Source: Anaerolineales bacterium
GTDB taxonomy: Bacteria > Chloroflexota > Anaerolineae > E26-bin7
DNA length: 33,320 nucleotides
Reading direction: 5' to 3'
Assembly (NCBI GenBank): GCA_004377365.1
Contig: SOHZ01000512.1
Coordinates: 1 to 33,320 of the forward strand
A model generated the notes under the pieces. It was not told the DNA's origin, made no database searches, and saw only the letters and a list, made by a program, of their open reading frames with translations. Shown one piece after another: positions 8,394-16,152 of the stretch. Made by a program: the position numbers and the translations under genes. Within the stretch, counting starts at the first letter, position 1. Each line of letters opens with the position of its first letter.

Positions 8394-10158
8394 TCAGCCA
8401 GATTGCTCAGCGGTGGCTTGGACCCGAGCCAACATCGGTGAGGTGTTGCCCGGTGTGGTGACTCCCCTCACCTGGTCGGTTTTCCAGGCCAACCTTCTCC
8501 GTCAGCCTTTGAGCAAAGTCAAGGCCGAGAGCAATCCCAATGGGCCGATACGACTCGTAGAGGGACGAGCCTATCTACGGTTGGACGCCTTGCTGGGCTC
8601 TTTTTGCTACCTTCCAGGTGTTGATCCTCACGTCGTCTGCCAGGCGCTCGGCGTAGACCAGGAGACCCACCGGAGCGATGGTTGGAAGCCAAGGGGCAAC
8701 CTGCTCGCCCATCTCAGCGGCGGGCTGTTCCTGGCCGAAACCCTGGGATTGTCGCCTGTTCTTTGGCTACAGTTGGCGCGTCTGGGCACCCCGCCGCTCA
8801 ACGAGAGCCAGCCCGGAGAGGGTGCCTCCACATCGTCGGCGGCACTGGTGCGCCGCATCGAAGGGTTGATTGACTGGAACACGCGCTGCTTCCAGTTGCA
8901 CCTAAAGTGCACCCGCTACGCCGTCGGCGCCTACGGGCTGCTGATATACATGCTTCGCCATTGGCTGCCCGCTGCCGGGATGAACTCAGCCCCTTGGCGG
9001 AGTAGCAGAGCCAAACGCGAAACGAATTTCGCTACTCCGAACGAAACTTACCGTACCAGTCTGGAGGCAGAATTGTTGACCATCCAGGCCGAACTCCAGA
9101 CGGCCGAACAGGGTCTGGCCCTCTGGCGGCTGGCCGAGCAGGCTCGCGCTCATCCAAGCGTAGCGGCGGTATTGGAGGACGAGGTGAACTGGACAGCAGC
9201 CCAGCGCGCTCTTCAGGCCGCGGAAGGAGGGCCAGAGTTCCTGGAGGCTCTGGCAGCTTTCCTGAGCAGGCACGGGGCGCGGACTGTAGAGGAGTTTGAA
9301 CTGGCCTCACCCCGCTGGAGGGAGGATCCTACCTTTGTCCTCACGGTGATGCGCAACTACCTGCACGCTGAGGCCGCGTTCAACCCCACGGCTGCCCTGC
9401 GCCAGCATCGGGCCTTCTGCGATGTCGCTACCGCCCGGATGGTCCGGCAGATGGGACCGCTAAGAGGTCGGCTGTTACGCCGGGTGCTGCGAGCATATAA
9501 GGCATACGTGCCGTTGCGAGAAAACATGAAATACCGGTTGATGGAAGGCTACGAGGCGCTGCGTCACTGCTTTCTGGCACTGGGCGACTGCCTGGACACA
9601 GCAGGTGTCCTCGGTGCCAGAGAGGACATTTTTTTCCTGACGGCTGGTGAAGCGTTGGCCGCCGGTCGAGATGGTATGGTCAATGCCGGGGAAATCCAGA
9701 CAAAGGTGAACCACCGCCGTGCGGAACGGGCTTGCCAGGAGCGGTTCCGGCCACCCGAGGTCATCATGGGGAACGATCTGGCCTGGGCGCTTGATGACAA
9801 CAGCTTGGAGACCTTACAAGGCATTGGCTGCTCCGCCGGATATGCAGTGGGAAAAGCCCGGGTGATTCGGGACATTGCCATGGCCTCGCACTTGCAACCG
9901 GGCGAGATCCTGGTCGCTCCCAGTACCGACCCCGGCTGGACCCCGCTCTTCTTGACGGCGGCGGCCGTGGTCACTGACATCGGCGGATTTCTCTCCCACG
10001 GAGCAACTGTGGCCAGGGAGTATGGCATACCGGCGGTTGTGAATACGAAAAAGGCTTCCGAGCTTGTCAAGAACGGTCAAGTGATTGTTGTTGATGGCAA
10101 CCGGGGGATTGTGCACCTTAACCCCAGGAATCTATTTGAGACCCAACAGGGGACCTGA
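8359..10158 (+). CDS. PEP-utilising / rifampicin-phosphotransferase-like protein lacking the ATP-grasp domain
   Basis: 599 residues from the ATG at 8359, with AGGGA upstream; a longer in-frame reading lies wholly inside the preceding gene and is discounted. Residues about 18-470 resemble the middle (substrate-binding) part of rifampicin phosphotransferase and PEP-synthase relatives: ANIGEVLPGVVTPLTW near the start, FLSRHGARTVEEFEL, SPRWREDP and GAREDIFFLT. Residues about 490-599 are the swivelling phosphohistidine domain with TDPGWTPLF, GGFLSHGATVARE (H547 is the expected phospho-carrier) and GIPAVV. The N-terminal PPDK/ATP-grasp domain that normally loads the histidine is absent. The partner may be encoded elsewhere, or the protein may act in another way. 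Its placement after UbiA and the reductase is unusual. Confidence 0.8.
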   Translation: MLRLMRGLKAVDQPDCSAVAWTRANIGEVLPGVVTPLTWSVFQANLLRQPLSKVKAESNPNGPIRLVEGRAYLRLDALLGSFCYLPGVDPHVVCQALGVDQETHRSDGWKPRGNLLAHLSGGLFLAETLGLSPVLWLQLARLGTPPLNESQPGEGASTSSAALVRRIEGLIDWNTRCFQLHLKCTRYAVGAYGLLIYMLRHWLPAAGMNSAPWRSSRAKRETNFATPNETYRTSLEAELLTIQAELQTAEQGLALWRLAEQARAHPSVAAVLEDEVNWTAAQRALQAAEGGPEFLEALAAFLSRHGARTVEEFELASPRWREDPTFVLTVMRNYLHAEAAFNPTAALRQHRAFCDVATARMVRQMGPLRGRLLRRVLRAYKAYVPLRENMKYRLMEGYEALRHCFLALGDCLDTAGVLGAREDIFFLTAGEALAAGRDGMVNAGEIQTKVNHRRAERACQERFRPPEVIMGNDLAWALDDNSLETLQGIGCSAGYAVGKARVIRDIAMASHLQPGEILVAPSTDPGWTPLFLTAAAVVTDIGGFLSHGATVAREYGIPAVVNTKKASELVKNGQVIVVDGNRGIVHLNPRNLFETQQGT

Positions 10159-11594
10159 TGTCGAACCTGCTACGATTGTTAAAGAACGCTTTTTCTCTGC
10201 TGACCACTGAGCTGGTCAACGCCGTCATTGGGGTAGTCTTCACCGCCTTTCTGGTGAGACACCTTTCGGTCAGCGACTTTGGCATCTATACCACCATCAC
10301 TGTCTTCCTGGCATTTGGCAGCCTGTTCGCCGACTTGGGAATGAGCCAGGTCATCGTGCGGGATATCGCTCAGGAGCGGGACAGCGGCCGTGTGGTCTTG
10401 CCCAACGCGGTCCTGATAGCACTAAGCCTGGCCACTCTGGCCTGGGGAGGGCTGATCCTTCTCACTGCGGTCTTTTACCCAGGCCGGGTGCAGGGGTTGC
10501 TCCTGGTGGCAGGTGCGGCCTTGCTTTTCAAAGCCGTGGCCCAACTGTCTGCTGCTACGGTGAGGGCCTTCGAGCGCATGGAGATCCTGGCAGCCATTAA
10601 CAGCGGGGTGTCCATCGTCTCCTCGGCCCTGGGAATCCTTTTGCTCGAGATGGGAAGAGGGCTGTCTGCTCAAGTGGGTCTGATAGTGGTCAGCGCGGCA
10701 GTCACTGCCTTGTTGCTTTCAGTGATCGTCCACTTTCGCTTTGTCCGTTTCTCCTTGACCTTCCGGGCAGCAGTCAGCAGGCGGATTCTGTGTGAGACGC
10801 TACCCATAGCTATATTGCTGGGATGCAACACCGTCCTGATGAAGAGCGACCTGGTGATCCTCTCAAAAATGCAAACCATGGCCGCCGTTGGGATCTACGG
10901 AGCCTCAGTCAAGATCATTGACTTTCTAGGCATCTTCACTGCCAGCGCGCTGGGAGCCATGTTACCTTTCATGGCTGCCCGGTGGAGCCAATCTTCGCCC
11001 TCTGCCTTAAGGAATTACCAACAGGCCCTGCGGCTCTTCATTGTGCTGGGCATGGCTGTGACTGTCGGCGTCTTCATGCTATCGGGTGATATCGTAGCCC
11101 TGGTATTCGGGGCAAGCTACCAGGCCACTGCCCTGCCGCTTCGGATATTGATCTGGGCTCTGTTTTTCAATTTCCTGAGCGGGCCGGTGGGGTTGTTCCT
11201 GCTCGTCTCAAGGGAGCGGCTGTTTCACGTTATCCCTTATGCCCTGGGAGTCACGGTATTGAGCGTTGCGCTGAATTTGTTCCTCATCCCTCGTTACGGT
11301 TACATTGGCGCCAGCGGAGTGAGGGTCATCAGTTCTGCCCTTCTATTTGCCATCAAAGTCCGAATCATGGGCTATTTCCTGGAGCGACGACCTCCCTGGC
11401 TGCAAATCGTCGTCCGGCCCATGATAGCCGCAGCCGTGATGGGCCTCCTCATTTTTTTGATGTGGGATTTGAGCCTGTTGCTGATAGTGCCTGTGGGGGC
11501 TTTGACTTATCTGATTGTTCTTTTGGGATTGGGAGAGTTCCGGGCAGAAGAATACAAGTTCCTGCAGCCTTGTTTTGCTCTTGTGTGTGAGTAG
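10158..11594 (+). CDS. Flippase, polysaccharide/O-antigen exporter family (Wzx-like)
   Basis: 478 residues with about 12-14 hydrophobic segments. The N-terminus NAFSLLTTELVNAVIGVVFT and the segment LSVSDFGIYTTI match the Polysacc_synt family of MOP flippases, which move lipid-linked saccharides across the cytoplasmic membrane. The ATG at 10158 shares one base with the preceding stop (TGATG), a translational-coupling arrangement. It is the only obvious export protein in the glycan region; no Wzy polymerase, Wzz regulator or ABC exporter was recognised. The cargo is inferred to be the product of the surrounding glycosyltransferases. Confidence 0.85.
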   Translation: MSNLLRLLKNAFSLLTTELVNAVIGVVFTAFLVRHLSVSDFGIYTTITVFLAFGSLFADLGMSQVIVRDIAQERDSGRVVLPNAVLIALSLATLAWGGLILLTAVFYPGRVQGLLLVAGAALLFKAVAQLSAATVRAFERMEILAAINSGVSIVSSALGILLLEMGRGLSAQVGLIVVSAAVTALLLSVIVHFRFVRFSLTFRAAVSRRILCETLPIAILLGCNTVLMKSDLVILSKMQTMAAVGIYGASVKIIDFLGIFTASALGAMLPFMAARWSQSSPSALRNYQQALRLFIVLGMAVTVGVFMLSGDIVALVFGASYQATALPLRILIWALFFNFLSGPVGLFLLVSRERLFHVIPYALGVTVLSVALNLFLIPRYGYIGASGVRVISSALLFAIKVRIMGYFLERRPPWLQIVVRPMIAAAVMGLLIFLMWDLSLLLIVPVGALTYLIVLLGLGEFRAEEYKFLQPCFALVCE

Positions 11595-11607
11595 CGGGTA
11601 ACGAGTA

Positions 11608-13149
11608 ATGAGCAAAGTGGTGCTGATCTCTCTGGATCGTGAGATCATGTGCATTGGGGTGCGACTGCTTTCAGCTTGTCTGAGGCAGGCTGGGCACGAG
11701 ACGCGAATGATTTTCCTGCCGCTGAGGGGCTCTCGACGCCAGAATGGCGCTTCTTGCCCCAACTACCCGCAAGTGGTTCTGGACGACATCGTGGAGCTAT
11801 GCCAGGATGCCGATCTGGTGGGTCTGTCACTGATGACCAATCAGTTTCTGCGAGCAGTGGCGGTGACCGAGCATCTAAAGCGAGAGTTGACTGTGCCGGT
11901 CATCTGGGGTGGGGTTCATCCTACCGTCAGCCCGGAGGGGTGCCTGGCTTACACCGATATAGTTTGCATCGGTGAGGGCGAGGGGGCCTTGATCGAGCTG
12001 GCTGACAGGCTGGTCAAAGGGGAGAGTTACCACGACCTTCAAAATCTTTGCTTCATAAGCGGGCGGAAGATCGTCAGGAACGAGGTCAGACCACTGATTC
12101 AGGATCTGGACGGGGTTCCCTTTCCAGACTACAGTTGTCAGGACCATTTCTTCCTGGATGAAACCGTGAAACGGGTGAGGGCGCTGGATAGAGAGGCCCT
12201 TGTGAATTTCTCTGGGGAGCGCTACCGTCCCACTCCTGATTCCAGGGGCCTCTGGTACCCGATCATGACCAGCCGGGGCTGCCCCTACAGTTGCACCTAC
12301 TGCTGCAACAGTGCTTACCGCCAGATTTACGCCGGTCAGCGCTATCTGCGGTGGCGAAGCACCGAAAACGTGGTTGCCGAGTTGGCTGAAATCAGGGAAA
12401 CAGTTGCCCCTATTGATTTCGTCTTCTTTGTGGACGATAACTTTACCGCCAGGAGTGAAAGAAAGTTAGAGGGGTTCTGTGCCCTTTACTGGGAAGAGAT
12501 AGGTCTCCCGTTTTTTTGCCAGTGCAGCCCCCTGACTATTTCTGAAGCCAAGATGCAGGCCCTTCTCGACGCCGGATGCTACAAGATTGCCATGGGGGTA
12601 GAGACGGCCAGCGAGCGGGTGGCAGAGATGTACAACCGGAGTCACTTTCACCGGCAGCTTAGATCGGCCATCGCTTGCGTGGAGCGATTTCGCGCCCAAA
12701 TGCCGTCATCACCTGCCTACCAGTTTATCATTGACAATCCATATGAAACCATCGAGGAGACCATCCAGACTCTGGAGCTACTCCTAGAGTTACCTCGCCC
12801 CGGCGACAACCCGGTTTTCTCGCTGATGCTTTTCCCTGGCACGGAACTCTACCGGCAGGCCAGAAAGGATGGCTACCTGGTGAATGTGATGGAACAGGTC
12901 TACAAAAAGGATTGGCACAAGCACAGCCAGCCCTTTTTCCAGCTTTGGCTCTATCTGTACAAAGCCAACCTGCCCACCCCTCTCTTGCGTCTGCTCTTGA
13001 ACGAAAGCTTGGCTCGCCTGGCCGAGGGGAAGAGGGTGCGGATGTGGCTCAGCAAAGTCCTGGACTTTCTCATGGCCTCTTTCAATTCAGGTAGAGGGTG
13101 TCTGATACATCTGTATAGACTTTGGCCCCTGGGCCGCGAAAGAATCTGA
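11608..13149 (+). CDS. B12-binding radical SAM protein
   Basis: 513 residues. The N-terminal 150 residues have the cobalamin-binding-type Rossmann pattern (DADLVGLSLMTNQ, VIWGGVHPTVSPEGCL, DIVCIGEGEGAL). The radical SAM core follows with CPYSCTYC (C225, C229, C232) and FVDDNFT. Family members include BchE, HpnP/GrsA-like lipid-modifying enzymes and many methyltransferases. Substrate cannot be assigned from sequence. In this gene set, C-methylation or coupling on a sugar, isoprenoid or lipid chain is plausible. The ribosome site upstream is poor, and 13 bases separate it from the flippase gene, so it is probably translated from the common transcript. Confidence 0.82.
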   Translation: MSKVVLISLDREIMCIGVRLLSACLRQAGHETRMIFLPLRGSRRQNGASCPNYPQVVLDDIVELCQDADLVGLSLMTNQFLRAVAVTEHLKRELTVPVIWGGVHPTVSPEGCLAYTDIVCIGEGEGALIELADRLVKGESYHDLQNLCFISGRKIVRNEVRPLIQDLDGVPFPDYSCQDHFFLDETVKRVRALDREALVNFSGERYRPTPDSRGLWYPIMTSRGCPYSCTYCCNSAYRQIYAGQRYLRWRSTENVVAELAEIRETVAPIDFVFFVDDNFTARSERKLEGFCALYWEEIGLPFFCQCSPLTISEAKMQALLDAGCYKIAMGVETASERVAEMYNRSHFHRQLRSAIACVERFRAQMPSSPAYQFIIDNPYETIEETIQTLELLLELPRPGDNPVFSLMLFPGTELYRQARKDGYLVNVMEQVYKKDWHKHSQPFFQLWLYLYKANLPTPLLRLLLNESLARLAEGKRVRMWLSKVLDFLMASFNSGRGCLIHLYRLWPLGRERI

Positions 13150-13159
13150 GAGTATTGAA

Positions 13160-13972
13160 GTGGGTACAAAGCATAGGAAAAAAGAGACGGGCACCCCGGG
13201 TCTCCTGGTTCTGGTGCCTGTTTTTAATGAGGGACCACATGTGAAAGAAATACTGACGGGTATCCGTCAATACACCGCTGCTGACATCCTCGTCGTCAAC
13301 GACGGTTCCACGGATGACTCTCTGGCTCGAATCAGGGAGTCTGACGTGACTCACGTCATCAACCACGAGAAGAACGTGGGGCCCGGTGGGGCTTTGATAA
13401 GCGGCTTCCGATTGGCCACAGAACGCCATTACCGGGTCCTCATCGCTATGGATGCCGATGGTCAGCACGAGGCCAGGGACATCCCTCGCTTCCTGGAAGC
13501 GATTAAAGACGTTGACGTGGTGGTAGGCAGTCGCTACTTGCCTGACTCGGAGAGGAGGAACACTCCCCCGAAACACAGAGAATGGGCCAGCGGAGTATTG
13601 ACCCGGTTAGTGCGCCAATACACTTCTTACGATATTACCGACTGTGCTTCTGGCTTTAGGGCTTACAAAGTCTCTGCCTTGCGAAAGTTAAACCTTACGG
13701 AAAAAGGCTACGCCTGGCCTTTTCAGTTTTGGATCCAGGCTGCCCTCGCCGGTTTGCGGGTCAAGGAGATACCTATTGCGCTTATCTACTTTCAATCCGA
13801 AGAGGATTCACGGGGCGAGTCCAAGCTGATCAGGAGGACCGTTAGTTATTGTCGGTGGGTGATGCAAAGGGAAATGAGATCAGCAGAGCCTAACCCCTGG
13901 CGGAGGGTCTGGTGGCTTCTCAAGGAGCGATTTTTCTTACTAATTTCCAACCTATTTCTGACCTTATTCTAA
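13160..13972 (+). CDS. Glycosyltransferase, dolichyl-phosphate mannose synthase / GtrB-like
   Basis: 270 residues, GTG start at 13160. No nearby ATG fits. Motifs: VLVPVFNEGPHVKEI, ILVVNDGSTDDS, AMDADGQH (DxD metal site), VVVGSRYL and DCASGFRAYK, the standard pattern of DPM1-like GT2 enzymes that make polyprenyl-phosphate sugars. It lacks the paired C-terminal membrane helices of GtrB, having only a hydrophobic tail (about 255-270). It is the last gene of the first run. Its final codons lie inside the 11-bp repeat array that controls the next unit, so coding and regulatory signals overlap here. Confidence 0.85.
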   Translation: MGTKHRKKETGTPGLLVLVPVFNEGPHVKEILTGIRQYTAADILVVNDGSTDDSLARIRESDVTHVINHEKNVGPGGALISGFRLATERHYRVLIAMDADGQHEARDIPRFLEAIKDVDVVVGSRYLPDSERRNTPPKHREWASGVLTRLVRQYTSYDITDCASGFRAYKVSALRKLNLTEKGYAWPFQFWIQAALAGLRVKEIPIALIYFQSEEDSRGESKLIRRTVSYCRWVMQREMRSAEPNPWRRVWWLLKERFFLLISNLFLTLF

Positions 13973-13989
13973 CCTTTTTCCCCTATAAT
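13934..13989 (+). promoter_or_regulatory. Four 11-bp-spaced direct repeats plus perfect TATAAT (second PhoB/OmpR-type operator)
   Basis: Units start at 13934, 13945, 13956 and 13967: TTCTTACT, TTCCAACC, TTCTGACC, TTCTAACC. The spacing is exactly 11 bp each time. Nine bases after the last unit is TATAAT (13984-13989), the same distance as in the array at 82-137. The predicted start of transcription is near 13996, which gives a leader of about 67 bases before the ATG at 14063. The first three units and most of the fourth overlap the 3' end of the upstream glycosyltransferase gene. Which regulator binds is inferred from geometry only. Confidence 0.75.
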
Positions 13990-14062
13990 TGGAATGTCAG
14001 TGCCTGAACTGAGGCACTTTAGTTTAGCTTTACAGATAGTAACAGTAAGGGAGAGAACATTA

Positions 14063-16120
14063 ATGCAAGCGAAGGCGAACCGGTCAAAAAAGGCCATACA
14101 GAGAACCGCAATTCTTGTGGTATCGTGCCTGTTACTTTGTGGCGGACTGATGCTGGTATCATCGCTCAGCACGGTCGAGGCGGGGCTATCTCTGCCTGTG
14201 AACAACACAACTGTGGATACTGTCCAGGGGCAGATGGCACTTGCGCTCACAGCAATCTTTAATCAGACTGATTGGAGCGGCGGGCCAGGCATCACCAGCA
14301 CCACGACCACGACCGATGGCTACGACAGCGGTACGGGGATTGACACGACCACGGCTGGCCAGGTCAGCCTGGGTTACACCCTGGCCGCCGATGGGAGCCG
14401 GGCCGATCTCAACCAGGATGGCTACCTGGACCTCGTTTTCAGCAATTATAGCAGTGGCGCTATCTCGACAACCTGGCAGTACGATATAGACAGCTACGTT
14501 TATTGGGGGGGACCCGATGGCTATACCACCACCCATCGTCTGCCTCTTCCCACCCTGGGGGCCAGTAGCAATGCGGTGGCCGACCTTGATGAGGATGGCT
14601 ATCTGGACATCGTCTTCAGCAACGTGGGGGGAGGGTCCGGTTCTGCTCCCGATCCCACTGGTGTGAACAGCTACATTTATTGGGGAGGCCCCGATGGTTA
14701 TACCACCGCTAATCGTATAGAGCTCCCTACCAACGGGTCAACTGGGTGTTCGGTGGCAGACCTGAACGGCGACGGCAACCTGGACATTGTGTTCAGCAGC
14801 TATGCAACCACAACTTTTCCTTATTACGACACAGAGAGCTATATCTACTGGGGAGACGGCACCAGGGACTATAGCACTGCCAATCGCACGAGTCTACCGA
14901 CGGTGGGGCCATCGGCCACTTACGTGGTTGACCTGGACCAGGATGAGAACCTGGACATCATTTTCAGTAATTACCGGCAGGATGGTCCTATTACCGCAAC
15001 CACTACTTACGAGATAGACAGCTACATCTATTGGGGAACTGGAACCGGTATCACTAATACTTCCTTCAGCATCTCTGAGCGCAGGGAACTGTCTACCATC
15101 GGCGCCTACGGCAGTTCGGTAGCGGATCTGGATGGAGATGGGGCTCTGGATATTGTCTTCAGCAACCGAAATTCTGCCAATGGCATAACCTACACTTACC
15201 AGATCAGCAGTTACATCTACTGGGGAGACAACGGCAACCGCAGGAATTATACCGTCACCAACCGTACCGAATTGCCTTCTATCGGGACCTACGGCAACTC
15301 GATAGCCGACCTGAATGAGGACAGTTGGCCGGACATCGTCTTCAGCAACCATCAATCCAGCCCATCGGATCACATTGAGGACAGCTATATCTACTGGGGA
15401 ACTGGAACTGGTATCACTAGTACTTCCTTCACCACCTCAAATCGAACAGGCCTGCCCACTATTGGAGCGGCTGGCAACACAGTGGGCGATCTGGACAACG
15501 ATGGCAATTTGGACATCGTCTTCAGCAACCGTCGAGACGGTGATGATCATAACCAGAATAGCTATATTTACTGGGGACAGGGTACCGGTATCACTAGTAC
15601 TTCTTTCATCTCCACTGAGTACAAGGCGCTCCCTACCCTGGGCTCCATTGGCAACTCGGCGGTGGGCAGCCCCATCGCCAGCGCCAACACAACTTTCGGT
15701 ACCATTTATGCCCAACCCATCACTGGCAGCACTACCCTGGCCGATGCGATGATCACGCCGCGCATTTATGCTCCCACCGGTGTCATCACTTCTGCCGGAT
15801 TTGATGGGGGTACAGAACGCGGCTGGGAAAAAGTAGTCTGGAATGCCGCTATCGAGGCTGGCACCAGCATCACCATCGAGGTGGCCACCAGCGCCAATGG
15901 GTCCACTTGGTCTCAGTGGAGCGTTGTAGGTAGTAGTATTACCGGTACTAACCCGGTCTCGCTCACCAACGTCATCTCCAGTTCTCAATATCTGCGCTAT
16001 CGAGCCACTCTCCAGCGATCTCCCGAGCATCTCAGCACGCCGACGCTCTACGATATCGCCTTCTACGCTGAGGAGGCTCTTAACAAAGTCTTCCTGCCCA
16101 TCATTACCAAGAACTATTAG
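14063..16120 (+). CDS. Secreted FG-GAP/VCBS repeat surface protein
   Basis: 685 residues from the ATG at 14063, which has GGGAGA upstream; an ATG at 13994 lies at the predicted transcription start and is unlikely. A signal peptide covers about residues 10-40 (basic head, then ILVVSCLLLCGGLMLVSSL). Seven repeats of about 60-70 residues follow, each with a calcium-type motif of the form DLDxDGxLDIVFSN and an SYIYWG strand. These build a beta-propeller-like domain as in FG-GAP proteins. The C-terminal 150 residues form a separate beta-rich region ending in KVFLPIITKNY, a tail type I recall from secreted Chloroflexota proteins. No LPxTG, transmembrane anchor or catalytic motif was seen. Likely role: cell-surface binding or adhesion. 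Confidence 0.8.
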   Translation: MQAKANRSKKAIQRTAILVVSCLLLCGGLMLVSSLSTVEAGLSLPVNNTTVDTVQGQMALALTAIFNQTDWSGGPGITSTTTTTDGYDSGTGIDTTTAGQVSLGYTLAADGSRADLNQDGYLDLVFSNYSSGAISTTWQYDIDSYVYWGGPDGYTTTHRLPLPTLGASSNAVADLDEDGYLDIVFSNVGGGSGSAPDPTGVNSYIYWGGPDGYTTANRIELPTNGSTGCSVADLNGDGNLDIVFSSYATTTFPYYDTESYIYWGDGTRDYSTANRTSLPTVGPSATYVVDLDQDENLDIIFSNYRQDGPITATTTYEIDSYIYWGTGTGITNTSFSISERRELSTIGAYGSSVADLDGDGALDIVFSNRNSANGITYTYQISSYIYWGDNGNRRNYTVTNRTELPSIGTYGNSIADLNEDSWPDIVFSNHQSSPSDHIEDSYIYWGTGTGITSTSFTTSNRTGLPTIGAAGNTVGDLDNDGNLDIVFSNRRDGDDHNQNSYIYWGQGTGITSTSFISTEYKALPTLGSIGNSAVGSPIASANTTFGTIYAQPITGSTTLADAMITPRIYAPTGVITSAGFDGGTERGWEKVVWNAAIEAGTSITIEVATSANGSTWSQWSVVGSSITGTNPVSLTNVISSSQYLRYRATLQRSPEHLSTPTLYDIAFYAEEALNKVFLPIITKNY

Positions 16121-16152
16121 ACGTTGTTCCCTGTTCTTGAAAGCGCATCTCT

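Noticed and set aside
14563-15660. LPTLG, LPTVG, LPTIG and LPSIG strings in the FG-GAP protein, near a sortase gene
   Set aside because: They are inside repeats, have T at the third rather than fourth position, and are not followed by a hydrophobic segment and basic tail. They are not sortase signals.
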